Made by a program: the position numbers and the translations under genes. A stretch of 64,000 nucleotides of DNA from Parapedobacter indicus (GTDB lineage: Bacteria; Bacteroidota; Bacteroidia; Sphingobacteriales; Sphingobacteriaceae), in contig NZ_FOQO01000009.1 of NCBI RefSeq assembly GCF_900113765.1, positions 1 through 64,000 on the forward strand, given 5' to 3'. The notes under the pieces are model-generated. The model ran no database searches. It saw only the letters and a program-made list of their open reading frames with translations, and had not been told where the DNA came from. This document shows positions 1-8,682 of this stretch, in pieces; the first letter of the stretch is position 1, and each line of letters starts with the position of its first letter.

Positions 1-81
1 TCCGCAGTAGCAGTATTGCAGTACACGAACTTTTTAAACAACAGAAATATTAACAGGTTGAAACATGCGCTTGCTGTTTAA
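1..81 (+). CDS. C-terminal end of an unidentified protein (cut by window edge)
   Basis: Frame 1 is open from the first base and gives 26 residues, ending LKHALAV, before a TAA at 79-81. The stop meets the stop of the methyltransferase gene coming from the other side, as expected for convergent genes. The fragment is too short to assign a family. It could be chance, since only 78 bases are open. Confidence 0.35.
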   Translation, partial: SAVAVLQYTNFLNNRNINRLKHALAV

Positions 82-983
82 ACCGCACAACGGGTTAAAT
101 TAAAATGATTATGATGCAAAAAATTTAGCGCACCGATGATTTTCCAATCAGTATTGGATGTTAAAAACGCTTCTAATAGGTATTGTTCATTCCAGAACCT
201 CACTTCGTCTTCAACCCATTCCCGTAAATAATCCCTTGGAGAAAAAATATCATGAACATGTACGATGACACCCTGATTCAATGTGGGGAGTAGTTCAAGG
301 TATTCAAAAAGAACGTCTCCTTGCGGCCTGATAATGTGTGAAGAATCAATGAATAAGATATCGTTAACTTCAAGTTGTTTAAAGAAGTTGAGGTCTACGT
401 TTTCAACTCGTGTTCGCAATACTTCGACGCCTATTTTTTCAAGCCACGGCATTTCATAAGGTTCAATACAGATATGTTTACATTCATAGGTGTCATCGCG
501 TCTTTGGTTTTCCTGAATTGCCAGACGAGCCATTTTGGTTGAATGGCCAGAACCAATTTCTATTATTCTTTTTGGCTTCTTTAATCTGATAATGTTATAC
601 CAATATTCGGCGTCCCCGGATTCATATCCGCCATTTGTGAAGTGGAACACCTTATCACTGACAAAGTCGTCAGAGATAGGATCAAATTCATCTTGAAAAC
701 TAAATGTGTTTAGAATTTCTAGTTGCCCATCTACATTCCAGTTTATTCCAGGGAGTTTTCTTTCCTCGGAGAGTGGCTTAAATAGGTGTTTAGAATTGAA
801 TAAAGGTTCGTAATAATGATCGCTAATTGGAAAAACTCCAACATTCAACAGCGTTCTCTTGGATAGGGGAAAGTTTGCGATCCCTTGGCTTCTAAGTAAT
901 TTTAATATCCTAGCAGATATCCATACAAACGGAAGCATCAAGATATCTAATATCCAAAAGTTTTTTCTTAAGAAATTTTTCAT
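78..983 (-). CDS. class I SAM-dependent methyltransferase
   Basis: A 301-residue protein with a Rossmann-type SAM site: the segment RIIEIGSGHSTKMA near residue 140 is motif I, and an acidic loop (CIEPYEMPWLE) follows at the position that usually binds the SAM ribose. FIDSSHIIRPQGDV later matches the Methyltransf_24-type acceptor region. The basic, hydrophobic N-terminus (residues 1-30) could be a membrane anchor. The preference for a cell-surface or glycan-linked substrate is inference: such enzymes often sit in polysaccharide or O-antigen clusters, and the cut gene to the left cannot confirm this. The ATG at 981-983 is used; no clear -7 element precedes it. Converges with the partial gene at the window edge. 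Confidence 0.75.
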   Translation of the reverse strand: MKNFLRKNFWILDILMLPFVWISARILKLLRSQGIANFPLSKRTLLNVGVFPISDHYYEPLFNSKHLFKPLSEERKLPGINWNVDGQLEILNTFSFQDEFDPISDDFVSDKVFHFTNGGYESGDAEYWYNIIRLKKPKRIIEIGSGHSTKMARLAIQENQRRDDTYECKHICIEPYEMPWLEKIGVEVLRTRVENVDLNFFKQLEVNDILFIDSSHIIRPQGDVLFEYLELLPTLNQGVIVHVHDIFSPRDYLREWVEDEVRFWNEQYLLEAFLTSNTDWKIIGALNFLHHNHFNLTRCAV

Positions 984-1166
984 ATCAAAATGATTTCAAA
1001 ACTCATTTTTCCACATCACGCTTCTATGCGACGTGTGGTCTTATCGCACGGGTTAATAAAGAGACAACTTCTACTTTTTAATTCAATGCTTAAATCAAAT
1101 TTTTGTTTTTACATATTTGCACATTGATCGCACGCCGATCATAGCCGAATTTAGGCAGCTTTTCGC

Positions 1167-1174
1167 TAAGTTTG
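1167..1174 (+). promoter_or_regulatory. -7 promoter element of the pseudouridine synthase gene
   Basis: TAAGTTTG matches the Bacteroidota -7 consensus TAnnTTTG and lies 4 bases before the ATG, so the transcript should be leaderless or nearly so. No good -33 TTTG is visible upstream. Confidence 0.55.
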
Positions 1175-1178
1175 CGCC

Positions 1179-2210
1179 ATGGTTGACGACTTGGAATTGC
1201 AGGAATCGGACGAACAAGACTTGTTTGAACACCTGCGTATTGTGGTGGATAAAGGGCAAGCGTTGCTGCGCATTGATAAGTTTTTGATTAACAGGATTGA
1301 AAACGCATCACGCAATCGCATCCAGAACGCAATAGCTGCGGGAACGGTACTCGTCAATGGACAGCAGGTGAAAGCCAGTTACAAAGTCAAACCGTTGGAT
1401 GTCATTTCTGTCGTCTTGCCGCATCCGCCACGCGATACCGAAATTTATCCCGAGAACATTCCGCTGGACATTTACTACGAGGACGACGACTTGTTAATTG
1501 TGAATAAGCCGGCGGGCATGGTGGTACATCCGGGTTACAACAACTATTCGGGCACATTGGTTAATGCATTGGTTTATCACTTTTCGAAATTTCCTGAGTT
1601 ACCCGGTAACGACGGCCGTCCGGGGTTGGTACATCGCATCGACAAGGATACCAGTGGCCTATTGGTTATCGGCAAGAATGAATGGGCATTGACTTACCTG
1701 GCGAAACAGTTTTTTGATCATACCATAACCCGTAAATATATTGCGCTGGTATGGGGCGATCTTTCGGAAGATGGTACCATCACTGGATATATTGGCCGCA
1801 GTTTAAAAGACCGGAAAGTAATGGCGGTATACAATACGCCCGACAAAGGAAAATGGTCAGTAACCCACTACCGCGTGCTGGAACGGCTCAACTATGTAAC
1901 ACTGATCGAATGCCAACTGGAAACCGGCCGCACGCATCAGATCCGCGCACATTTGCAGTCAATCGGTCACCCGCTGTTCAGCGACGCGGTATACGGCGGT
2001 GACCGAATCCTGAAAGGAACGATATTCAGCAAGTACAAACAATTTGTAGAAAACTGTTTCACATTGCTTCCCCGCCAGGCGCTTCATGCACAGAGCCTCG
2101 GATTTCAGCACCCTACTTCCAAAAAACAACTGGAATTTACGTCGCCATTGCCTACAGATTTTAGCTTATGCCTGGAAAAATGGCAGGGATACGCGTTAGC
2201 GAATGGTTAA
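1179..2210 (+). CDS. rluD: RluA/RluD-family 23S rRNA pseudouridine synthase
   Basis: 343 residues. An N-terminal S4 RNA-binding domain (about 25-95, LLRIDKFLINRIENASRNRIQ) is followed by the pseudouridine synthase domain. The signature HRIDKDTSG carries the catalytic aspartate at D155, and ETGRTHQIRAHLQSIGHP is the second conserved RluA-family block. Family members isomerise uridines in large-subunit rRNA (RluD: helix 69). The exact target site cannot be told from sequence, so the symbol is tentative. The start is fixed by the -7 element just upstream. The last codons and stop lie inside a dispersed repeat shared with the end of the ABC-F gene. Confidence 0.88.
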   Translation: MVDDLELQESDEQDLFEHLRIVVDKGQALLRIDKFLINRIENASRNRIQNAIAAGTVLVNGQQVKASYKVKPLDVISVVLPHPPRDTEIYPENIPLDIYYEDDDLLIVNKPAGMVVHPGYNNYSGTLVNALVYHFSKFPELPGNDGRPGLVHRIDKDTSGLLVIGKNEWALTYLAKQFFDHTITRKYIALVWGDLSEDGTITGYIGRSLKDRKVMAVYNTPDKGKWSVTHYRVLERLNYVTLIECQLETGRTHQIRAHLQSIGHPLFSDAVYGGDRILKGTIFSKYKQFVENCFTLLPRQALHAQSLGFQHPTSKKQLEFTSPLPTDFSLCLEKWQGYALANG

Positions 2211-2279
2211 TGGAAAAGAGTTGAAAAAGGAAATGAATTTTCAACTTTCAATTTTAAAAAACTTTCAATTGTAAAAACA
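2202..2279 (+). repeat. AT-rich interspersed repeat, copy A
   Basis: Begins around the stop of the upstream gene (GGTTAATGG) and continues with TTTCAACTTTCAATT-like units up to the next start. Positions 2229-2253 are a perfect inverted match of 4417-4441 (25 of 25 bases). The unit TTTCAA(T/C) recurs several times. Confidence 0.6.
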
Positions 2280-2282
2280 TCA

Positions 2283-3125
2283 ATGCCGGTACATTATATC
2301 GATTTCAATAAACAGTTTATACCCGAAAAAGAAGCGATTGTCACATCCGAGAACCGTGCTTTCCGTTATGGCGACGGGCTTTTTGAGACCATGCGTTGGA
2401 TGGATGGAGATATCCGGTTTCTGTCACACCACGTATCAAGGTTACAAGACGGCATGCGCTTGCTGCAATTGGAACATCCCGCTGCTTTCGATGCGCACTT
2501 TATCCGTTCGCGGGCTGCCGATCTCATTAGAAAGAATGGGCTGGAAGGTCAGCACGTACGGGTCCGGCTTCAGGTATACCGGGACGGAGAGGGGCTATAC
2601 AGTCCACAACAGAATCAGGCTGCCTATGTGATGAGTGTGGCCAGACTCGATCCGGACGATGCGAAACACCGTAAAATCGGACTAATTGTGGATGTTTATT
2701 CCGGATTCAGGAAACCTTATAGTGAACTTTCTAAGCTGAAATCAGCCAATTCGCTTGTATATGTGATGGCTGGATTGTACCGCAAAAAGAACGGTTTGGA
2801 TGATGTCCTGATCCTCAATCAGGAAGGTTTTCTGTGTGAATCCCTGAGTTCAAACATTTTTATTTGGTATGGCAAGCAACTCTATACACCTGCCCTCAGC
2901 GAGGGGTGTATCGATGGTGTCATGCGTAAGATGGTTATTGAAATGGCATTGGAAAACGGACTGGAGGTAATCGAAGCCCAGATCAGTCCGGCAATTATGA
3001 GCCAGGCCGATGAAATATTCCATACCAATGCCATACATGGAGTACAGTGGGTAATGGGATACAAACAGAAGCGTTATTTCAATCGTATTTCGCGGATGCT
3101 GCAGGAACAACTATCGCACTTGTGA
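2283..3125 (+). CDS. class IV PLP aminotransferase (BCAT or aminodeoxychorismate lyase type)
   Basis: 280 residues, the usual length for fold-type IV enzymes such as IlvE and PabC. FRYGDGLFETMRW (about 27-40) is the conserved N-terminal block. K153 in KLKSANSLVYV aligns with the PLP lysine. LCESLSSNIFIWYG and TPALSEGCIDGVMR are the phosphate- and substrate-binding loops; the usual T(P)xL..GIxR pattern is retained. IlvE and PabC are hard to separate by eye. The short, generic sequence and lone location favour PabC-like 4-amino-4-deoxychorismate lyase (folate synthesis) slightly, so no symbol is given. The end overlaps the convergent T9SS plug gene by 15 bases. Confidence 0.8.
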   Translation: MPVHYIDFNKQFIPEKEAIVTSENRAFRYGDGLFETMRWMDGDIRFLSHHVSRLQDGMRLLQLEHPAAFDAHFIRSRAADLIRKNGLEGQHVRVRLQVYRDGEGLYSPQQNQAAYVMSVARLDPDDAKHRKIGLIVDVYSGFRKPYSELSKLKSANSLVYVMAGLYRKKNGLDDVLILNQEGFLCESLSSNIFIWYGKQLYTPALSEGCIDGVMRKMVIEMALENGLEVIEAQISPAIMSQADEIFHTNAIHGVQWVMGYKQKRYFNRISRMLQEQLSHL

Positions 3126-4400
3126 AAAACCCACTAATTCATCCCAGGTAGTACCTTGTCGTCGGTTGTAAACGAGAATTTGATACGTATTGTTGGTTTC
3201 GAAGTGGTTGCCGCTGGAAAAAGTGGGGTCTACGTCGCCCGAAGGACTAACATATACGTATTCGTAATCGTATAACCCTTGTTTAAGCAAAAGCGTGCCC
3301 TGCCATTTCTTTTGACTGGCATCATACACCAGCTTATTGGTGTCGTTACGTTGATAGCCATTAAAGCCCCCCACCACGTAAACGGTTCCATCTGTCACCG
3401 CATCGTTGGCCAGGGTAAATGTCACCCACATATAATCCGATTCCGTGTCGGCATTGTCCTTATCCTGGTTACGGATGAAAAACTGCCCATTTTCATCGAA
3501 TACGGAAGCGTAAGAAGCGGTGCGGTAGTTTTCATCGGGAACGAGATTAACGCGCACGTTACTGTCTAGCTGGATAGCAGCCACCCGTTCGGATGCCAGT
3601 CGTAAGCTACGCAAATCAACAAACCGGAATTCATTGCTGCCACCGAAATCAAGCGTACGGTTATCATGGTACCTCAATTCTCCGTTATTTACAAATTGAG
3701 GGGTAGTAAGCCATTGCTGGATGTCTGGCCGTTGGTTTTGCATCACTAAAATTTTGACATCCTGGTAAGGATTATTTACCGTGAGTCCACCGGTTTGTAC
3801 AGTTACGTTTAGTTTCTGGTTTTTATTCCGTTTCGAGACATCCACGGAGGGAACCAATTGGGATGATGCGGACATCAATGGCGCCAGCACATAAAAGCGT
3901 CGACTGATAATCAAACGGCTTTTATCTGCATCTTCATAAACTTTCAGTAAATAATTACCAGCCAACTTAGGCCTGACGTTGTCTGTTGGGAAATCTACGC
4001 GGTAATGCGTGTAGGGCTGAAGTGTATTTACGGATGTGCCATACGTCAGGATGCGATCCTCGTTGTATCCCTCGGCGTATTCCAACGGTGAAAGCCTACT
4101 GGGCGTCCAATTTGCATCACAATGTTCGAGACTGAAGTAAAAGTTGCGGACATCGCCCCGCAAGTCATCAAATGCCAGCATCAATTGATCTTCGCTGAAC
4201 AATTCGATAACCGGAAAGGCATTTTCCTGTTCAACGGGGTAAAACTGAACCGATTTAATGGAAGGCAAGTAATTGATATTATCATAGATCAACTCCTGTT
4301 GCGGACTCCGTTCGCGCGAAACTCGTTTCTTTTTCTGCTTCTGGGCAAGCAACCCCAAACAGACGTGCGACAGTATAATTACTAAGAGTAGTCTCCTCAA
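3111..4400 (-). CDS. type IX secretion system plug-like protein (DUF5103 family)
   Basis: 429 residues. A signal peptide is evident (hydrophobic LLLVIILSHVCLGLLAQ, then a lysine-rich stretch). The body shows the DUF5103 hallmarks: IYDNINYLPSIKSVQFYP near 40-55, FDDLRGDVRNFYFSLEHCDANW, and TLDFGGSNEFRFVDLRSL. This family includes the periplasmic plug that seals the SprA translocon of the type IX system. The start is TTG at 4398-4400; no in-frame ATG precedes a complete signal peptide. It follows the ABC-F gene on the same strand after 42 bases that hold an interspersed repeat, so the two may be cotranscribed. The adhesin/SprF genes at 27-34 kb are likely clients of the same secretion system. 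Confidence 0.72.
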   Translation of the reverse strand: MRRLLLVIILSHVCLGLLAQKQKKKRVSRERSPQQELIYDNINYLPSIKSVQFYPVEQENAFPVIELFSEDQLMLAFDDLRGDVRNFYFSLEHCDANWTPSRLSPLEYAEGYNEDRILTYGTSVNTLQPYTHYRVDFPTDNVRPKLAGNYLLKVYEDADKSRLIISRRFYVLAPLMSASSQLVPSVDVSKRNKNQKLNVTVQTGGLTVNNPYQDVKILVMQNQRPDIQQWLTTPQFVNNGELRYHDNRTLDFGGSNEFRFVDLRSLRLASERVAAIQLDSNVRVNLVPDENYRTASYASVFDENGQFFIRNQDKDNADTESDYMWVTFTLANDAVTDGTVYVVGGFNGYQRNDTNKLVYDASQKKWQGTLLLKQGLYDYEYVYVSPSGDVDPTFSSGNHFETNNTYQILVYNRRQGTTWDELVGFSQVR

Positions 4401-4408
4401 ACCGTTAG

Positions 4409-4452
4409 AAGTTAATAATTGAAAGTTGAAAATTCATTTCCATTAACCGTTA
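4409..4452 (-). repeat. AT-rich interspersed repeat, copy B
   Basis: Read on the minus strand it starts at the stop of the ABC-F gene (GGTTAATGG) and continues AAATGAATTTTCAACTTTC, the same order as copy A at 2202-2279 but without copy A's 15-base insertion. 4417-4441 is perfectly complementary to 2229-2253. Confidence 0.6.
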
Positions 4453-6359
4453 ACAATAATCTCCTCCGCCAATTTTTCCCATTGCTGCTGGAGTCCCTCA
4501 AGCTCGCTTTTCAGGTCTTCGTATTGTTTGGATACCTCTTCCAGCTTTTCAGCATCTGCATAGATGGTTTCCTGTGCCATGAGCGCTTCCGTCTCTTTAA
4601 TAGTATTTCCAACCTCTGTAATGCGCTGTTCAATGCGCTCCAGCTCCTTATTTAATTTTCTCGCCTGCCTGTCGCGATCGTCATCCTTTGTGTGTGCCAC
4701 GGGTGCCGGTTGGGATTTTACGACTTTGACATCCGATTTTTCTACCTTCTCCGCACTAACTAGACGTTTGGATTGCCATTCTTCAAATTCTCGGTAGGTG
4801 CCCGGATATTGTTTTATTTGCCGGTCTTCGATGTACCAAATTTTGTTGGCTACGTTGTCCAGCAGGTAGCGGTCGTGGGAAACGACGATGAATGTGCCCT
4901 CAAATTGCGTCAGCGCCTGTATCAAGATGTTGACAGACTGGATATCGAGGTGGTTGGTAGGCTCGTCCAACACCAGGAAATTGGCATCTGCTGTGAGCGC
5001 TTTGGCTAGTGCTACCCGTGATTTTTCACCGCCGGACAGTACGCGGATTTTTTTGAATGCATCATCGCCTGTAAACAAGAAGCATCCTAAGATCGAACGG
5101 AGCTCTGTTTCGGTGTGCTTCGGCGCAAAGGCTTGCAGTTCCTGCAAAATTTCGTGGTCCAGGTGAAGCGCTTCGAGTTGATGCTGTGCAAAGAATGTCT
5201 GCGAGACGTTATGCCCTGTCTCACTCGTTCCTGTAAAATCTTTATCCGCATTCGCTACGATACGCAGCAGCGTTGATTTTCCTTTTCCATTGGCGCCGAT
5301 CAGCGCAATTTTATCGCCTTTTTCAATGATAGCATCCGTATGTTCCAGGATCGGTATCCCCGGATAGGACTTGCTGATATTTTCAAGCCGTACTACATGT
5401 CGCCCAGATTGCTTGCTGAATTTGAAGCGGAAGTTAACGGTAGGATTATAATCATCCACGTCTTCCACTCGCTCCATACGTTCCAGGGCTTTGATGCGCG
5501 ACTGCACCATTTTGGCTTTGCTGGCCTTTGCCCGGAATCGTTCAATCAAGCGTTCTTCCTGCTTAATTTTTGCCTGCTGGTTTTTGTACTGATTACCCTG
5601 TATTTCCTCACGTAAAGCCTTTTCCTCCAGGTAGAAGCTGTAGTTTCCAGCATATTGGATAAGTTTTCCGCGCTTAGATTCCACGATAGTATTCACAACG
5701 CGATCCAGGAAATAGCGGTCGTGTGATACGATGACAATTGCGCCGTCAAACGCTTGCAGGTAACTTTCCAGCCATTTGATGGACGGTAAGTCCAGGTGAT
5801 TCGTTGGCTCGTCAAGCAATAGGATATCAGGCGCCTGGAGCAATATCCTTGCTAACATTACCCGCATACGCCAGCCTCCCGAGAATTGAGATAACGTCCG
5901 CTGCTGGTCATCGTCACTGAACCCCAATCCGGCGAGTATCTCATGTGCCCGGTATTCGATGCTATATCCATCCAGCGCCTCAAACTCCGATTGTTTATCG
6001 CTCAATTTTTGGATGATCTCGTCGGAATAATCCGTTTCCAGTTTTTTGAGTAACCGTTCAATCTCCGTATGCAATTGATTTTGGCGTTCGAAAGCCTCCA
6101 TGGCGACATGAAGGATACTCTTGTCTGACTCATACGACAATAAATCTTGGTTAAGATATCCGATTTTAATATCTTTTGCCATAGAGATGGTACCCGAGGT
6201 AGGGGCATAATCTCCTACAATCAGCTTCAATAAGGTCGTCTTACCCGTGCCGTTTGCCCCAATCAGTCCCGTTTTATCACCGGGTTTGATATGCCAGTTG
6301 GCTTCGTCATACAGTGCCCGTGCACCTATCTCAAATGTGAGGTTGTTTATTGCAATCAT
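4443..6359 (-). CDS. ABC-F family ATP-binding protein (ribosome-associated type)
   Basis: 638 residues with two fused ABC ATPase domains and no membrane segment. Domain 1: Walker A GANGTGKTTLL (about 34-44), signature LSQFSGGWRMR, Walker B LLLDEPTNHLD. Domain 2: Walker A GANGKGKSTLL (about 353), signature LSGGEKSRVALA, Walker B LVLDEPTNHLD. Between them is the charged ABC-F linker (about 240-300, rich in K, Q, R and E), and a coiled-coil tail (about 560-635) follows, as in Uup/YheS-type proteins. Such proteins act on ribosomes or in DNA repair (Uup), and no transport role is expected. ATG at 6357-6359 lies just downstream of a TACTTTTG -7 element, and the gene is divergent from pyrD. Confidence 0.9.
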   Translation of the reverse strand: MIAINNLTFEIGARALYDEANWHIKPGDKTGLIGANGTGKTTLLKLIVGDYAPTSGTISMAKDIKIGYLNQDLLSYESDKSILHVAMEAFERQNQLHTEIERLLKKLETDYSDEIIQKLSDKQSEFEALDGYSIEYRAHEILAGLGFSDDDQQRTLSQFSGGWRMRVMLARILLQAPDILLLDEPTNHLDLPSIKWLESYLQAFDGAIVIVSHDRYFLDRVVNTIVESKRGKLIQYAGNYSFYLEEKALREEIQGNQYKNQQAKIKQEERLIERFRAKASKAKMVQSRIKALERMERVEDVDDYNPTVNFRFKFSKQSGRHVVRLENISKSYPGIPILEHTDAIIEKGDKIALIGANGKGKSTLLRIVANADKDFTGTSETGHNVSQTFFAQHQLEALHLDHEILQELQAFAPKHTETELRSILGCFLFTGDDAFKKIRVLSGGEKSRVALAKALTADANFLVLDEPTNHLDIQSVNILIQALTQFEGTFIVVSHDRYLLDNVANKIWYIEDRQIKQYPGTYREFEEWQSKRLVSAEKVEKSDVKVVKSQPAPVAHTKDDDRDRQARKLNKELERIEQRITEVGNTIKETEALMAQETIYADAEKLEEVSKQYEDLKSELEGLQQQWEKLAEEIIVNG

Positions 6360-6367
6360 TTCGGGTG

Positions 6368-6375
6368 CAAAAGTA
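6368..6375 (-). promoter_or_regulatory. -7 promoter element of the ABC-F gene
   Basis: TACTTTTG on the minus strand, 8 bases before the ATG. It sits back-to-back with the pyrD promoter in a 74-base divergent intergenic region. Confidence 0.55.
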
Positions 6376-6420
6376 CGCTTTTTTCTGGTAAAGGATGGAA
6401 CGCGGATGATGGATAAAACC

Positions 6421-6428
6421 TACCTTTG
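6421..6428 (+). promoter_or_regulatory. -7 promoter element of pyrD
   Basis: TACCTTTG, 5 bases before the ATG at 6434, giving a leaderless or near-leaderless transcript. Confidence 0.55.
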
Positions 6429-6433
6429 TAGCC

Positions 6434-7462
6434 ATGTATAAACTGGTAAAACCTATTTTGTTTTCCCTAGATCCGGAAGAAGCGCATCACTTGGTTTCGG
6501 GAGGGCTGCGGTCTTTTTGCAAGTTGTGGGGAGGAAAGCGTCTATTACGTTCCATCTATGCATACGAACATCCAAAGCTTGAGCGGACTGTCTTTGGGTT
6601 GACGTTCAAAAATCCGGTCGGATTGGCAGCCGGATTTGATAAAAATGCAGCTTTCGTTGAAGAAATGGATGCGCTGGGATTCGGATTTATTGAAGTCGGA
6701 ACCGTGACTCCCAGGCCACAGCCAGGCAATGACCGTCCGCGGCTCTTCCGCCTGGTCCATGACAAAGCGTTGATTAACCGGATGGGATTCAACAATCAGG
6801 GGGTAGACGTTGCGGCAAACCGATTGCGCAATTTAAAAAAACATCATTCAGTGATCGTGGGCGGAAACATTGGCAAAAATAAAACAACGGCCAACGAAGA
6901 TGCCGTGAAAGATTACATCAGTTGTTTCGACGCCCTTTTTGATGTGGTAGATTACTTTGTCGTAAACGTGAGTTCTCCCAATACCCCCGGATTAAGAGCG
7001 CTTCAAGATAAAGAACCATTGATGCATATCTTGAACGCCTTGCAGCAACGTAATCACAAAGAAGGAATTTCTCGCCCTATTTTGTTGAAAATCGCTCCCG
7101 ATCTGACGGATGGCCAATTAGATGACATCATTGACATTGTCGGGGAAACCGGTATTGCCGGGATTGTTGCAACCAACACGACCATCGGTCGCGACGGGCT
7201 AAACAGTCGCCGTTTGGCCGCTGAAACCGGCGGATTAAGCGGCGTTCCATTAACAAAACGCTCAACTGAAGTAATCCGATACCTCTCAACCCATTCTCAT
7301 CAACCCCTCCCCATTATTGGGGTCGGTGGCATCCATACGCCCGAAGATGCGCAGGAAAAGTTGGATGCCGGAGCGGCGCTCGTGCAGCTATATACCGGCT
7401 TCATCTACGAGGGACCGGCGTTGATCAAGCGTATCTGCAAAAAAATAGCCCACAGTCATTAA
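6434..7462 (+). CDS. pyrD: dihydroorotate dehydrogenase (quinone), class 2
   Basis: 342 residues. The enzyme oxidises dihydroorotate to orotate, the fourth step of pyrimidine synthesis, passing electrons to membrane quinone through FMN. Class 2 features are present: a helical N-terminal extension ([20 protein letters not shown]), [35 protein letters not shown], and [12 protein letters not shown], whose serine is the class 2 catalytic base. The C-terminal [20 protein letters not shown] is the FMN phosphate site. Length and start agree with the family. Its stop codon lies in the loop of a terminator hairpin shared with the convergent TPR genes. Confidence 0.95.
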   Translation: MYKLVKPILFSLDPEEAHHLVSGGLRSFCKLWGGKRLLRSIYAYEHPKLERTVFGLTFKNPVGLAAGFDKNAAFVEEMDALGFGFIEVGTVTPRPQPGNDRPRLFRLVHDKALINRMGFNNQGVDVAANRLRNLKKHHSVIVGGNIGKNKTTANEDAVKDYISCFDALFDVVDYFVVNVSSPNTPGLRALQDKEPLMHILNALQQRNHKEGISRPILLKIAPDLTDGQLDDIIDIVGETGIAGIVATNTTIGRDGLNSRRLAAETGGLSGVPLTKRSTEVIRYLSTHSHQPLPIIGVGGIHTPEDAQEKLDAGAALVQLYTGFIYEGPALIKRICKKIAHSH

Positions 7463-7475
7463 GAACTGTGGGCTA
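7440..7475 (-). terminator. rho-independent terminator of the gyrA-TPR operon
   Basis: Perfect 11-bp stem TAGCCCACAGT (7446-7456) / ACTGTGGGCTA (7465-7475) with an 8-base loop holding the pyrD stop codon. Read on the minus strand the stem is followed by a run of T (the A run at 7439-7445). This fits intrinsic termination of transcripts from the gyrA/TPR side; it may also slow pyrD transcripts but has no T run on the plus strand. Confidence 0.75.
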
Positions 7476-7500
7476 CACTACTAAGTTTTAAGCCAATAGC

Positions 7501-8673
7501 CTACTGCAACGCGTCTAAGCGTGCCTGTAATTCGTCTATTTTCGCTTGATCTTCTTTGATCTCATAGTACCTTTTAAGGTTTGTAAGAGCCACCTGCGAT
7601 TTACCATCTATCTCTACTGCTTTTTGCAGATAGGGTAGAGCTGTATCGAAAATGTCGTATGCCTTCTTTATTTCTACATCGTATTCAGCCTGCTGAAGAT
7701 TGGCGTTGTTTGTCTTATTGAAATGATCGATGCCCTTGTTTAGAATCAAGCCACCCAGATTAATATTTGCATCCAAGTAATTCGGATCGATTTCCAGTGC
7801 CTTTTTGTAGGAAGCCTCGGCTTTTTCGATGTCACCGGTTTCGTTGTAGGCAATTCCGAGGTAATAATGCAGATTTTTATTGTCCGGATCTTTTGCTACC
7901 TGATCGTTGATAGCCTTGATAGTTTGCTCATCGTTACCCGCCATTAGGTTAAGCTCGATGTGCTGCGTAGCCAGTTCACCATCCTCCGGATATTTTTGAG
8001 TTCCTATTTCGGCGTACTTAATCGCATTGGCAGTATCGCCCTGCATAAGGTAAAGACGGGAAACGTCAAGGATAATTTGCCGGTTGTTGGAAAAGCTATC
8101 TACAGGTACCAGTTCTACGTATTTAGCCAATGCCTTTTCATAATCCTGGGCGTTTACAGCCGCCATTCCCGAATAATACAACAGGGTGGTATCACCTGGA
8201 AGGTAAGTCAGCCCTTTGTCAAACGAATTGTAAGCGCCCACGAAATCCTGGCTATCCCACAGTTTCGCCCCTTTATTCAACTCATATTGGGCCAGAATAG
8301 ATCCCAGGATATTGAGGTTTTGCTCGTTTTCCTTTTCGGTGTCCAAGCTTATTGCTTTTTCCCGCGCTTCAACAGCTTTTTGGACGTATTGTTCGGAAGC
8401 TTCGGTGGAATCCAATAAAGCCAAATCGGCATTTACCAGTGCATAGTAGGTCCAGGTCTCTGCTAAGTTCATGGTTTTCTCATGTTCTATGGCCTTATCC
8501 AGCGCTTCTTTGGCGGTATTCAGGTCACTTACGCCCAGTGCCGAATTACCCACGGACTTCACTTCATTGAATTTATCGTAACTTGCTTTTGCTTTCCTTA
8601 GGTTGCTGGTTTGTGAGAACGCTGCCGATGAGGCCAGAACCAGCGTACCTAATAAAATGGATTTCACTTTCAT
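7501..8673 (-). CDS. exported tetratricopeptide repeat protein
   Basis: 390 residues. A clear signal peptide (KVKSILLGTLVLASSAAFSQ) predicts export to the periplasm. The rest is alpha-helical TPR repeats; the best unit is NLHYYLGIAYNETGDIEKAEASYKKALEIDPNYLDANINLGGLILNKG (about 260-305, quoted in part). No enzymatic motif is seen. It lies 9 bases downstream of a second TPR gene and behind gyrA, so all three are probably one transcript that ends at the hairpin near 7446-7475. The two TPR proteins share general architecture and may be old paralogues. Function unknown; a scaffold in the envelope is an inference from TPR plus export. Confidence 0.8.
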   Translation of the reverse strand: MKVKSILLGTLVLASSAAFSQTSNLRKAKASYDKFNEVKSVGNSALGVSDLNTAKEALDKAIEHEKTMNLAETWTYYALVNADLALLDSTEASEQYVQKAVEAREKAISLDTEKENEQNLNILGSILAQYELNKGAKLWDSQDFVGAYNSFDKGLTYLPGDTTLLYYSGMAAVNAQDYEKALAKYVELVPVDSFSNNRQIILDVSRLYLMQGDTANAIKYAEIGTQKYPEDGELATQHIELNLMAGNDEQTIKAINDQVAKDPDNKNLHYYLGIAYNETGDIEKAEASYKKALEIDPNYLDANINLGGLILNKGIDHFNKTNNANLQQAEYDVEIKKAYDIFDTALPYLQKAVEIDGKSQVALTNLKRYYEIKEDQAKIDELQARLDALQ

Positions 8674-8682
8674 GATCTTCGT

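Noticed and set aside
991..1131. short plus-strand ORF of 46 codons between the methyltransferase and the pseudouridine synthase genes
   Set aside because: Low-complexity hydrophobic/basic composition, no promoter or ribosome-binding site, no recognisable motif.
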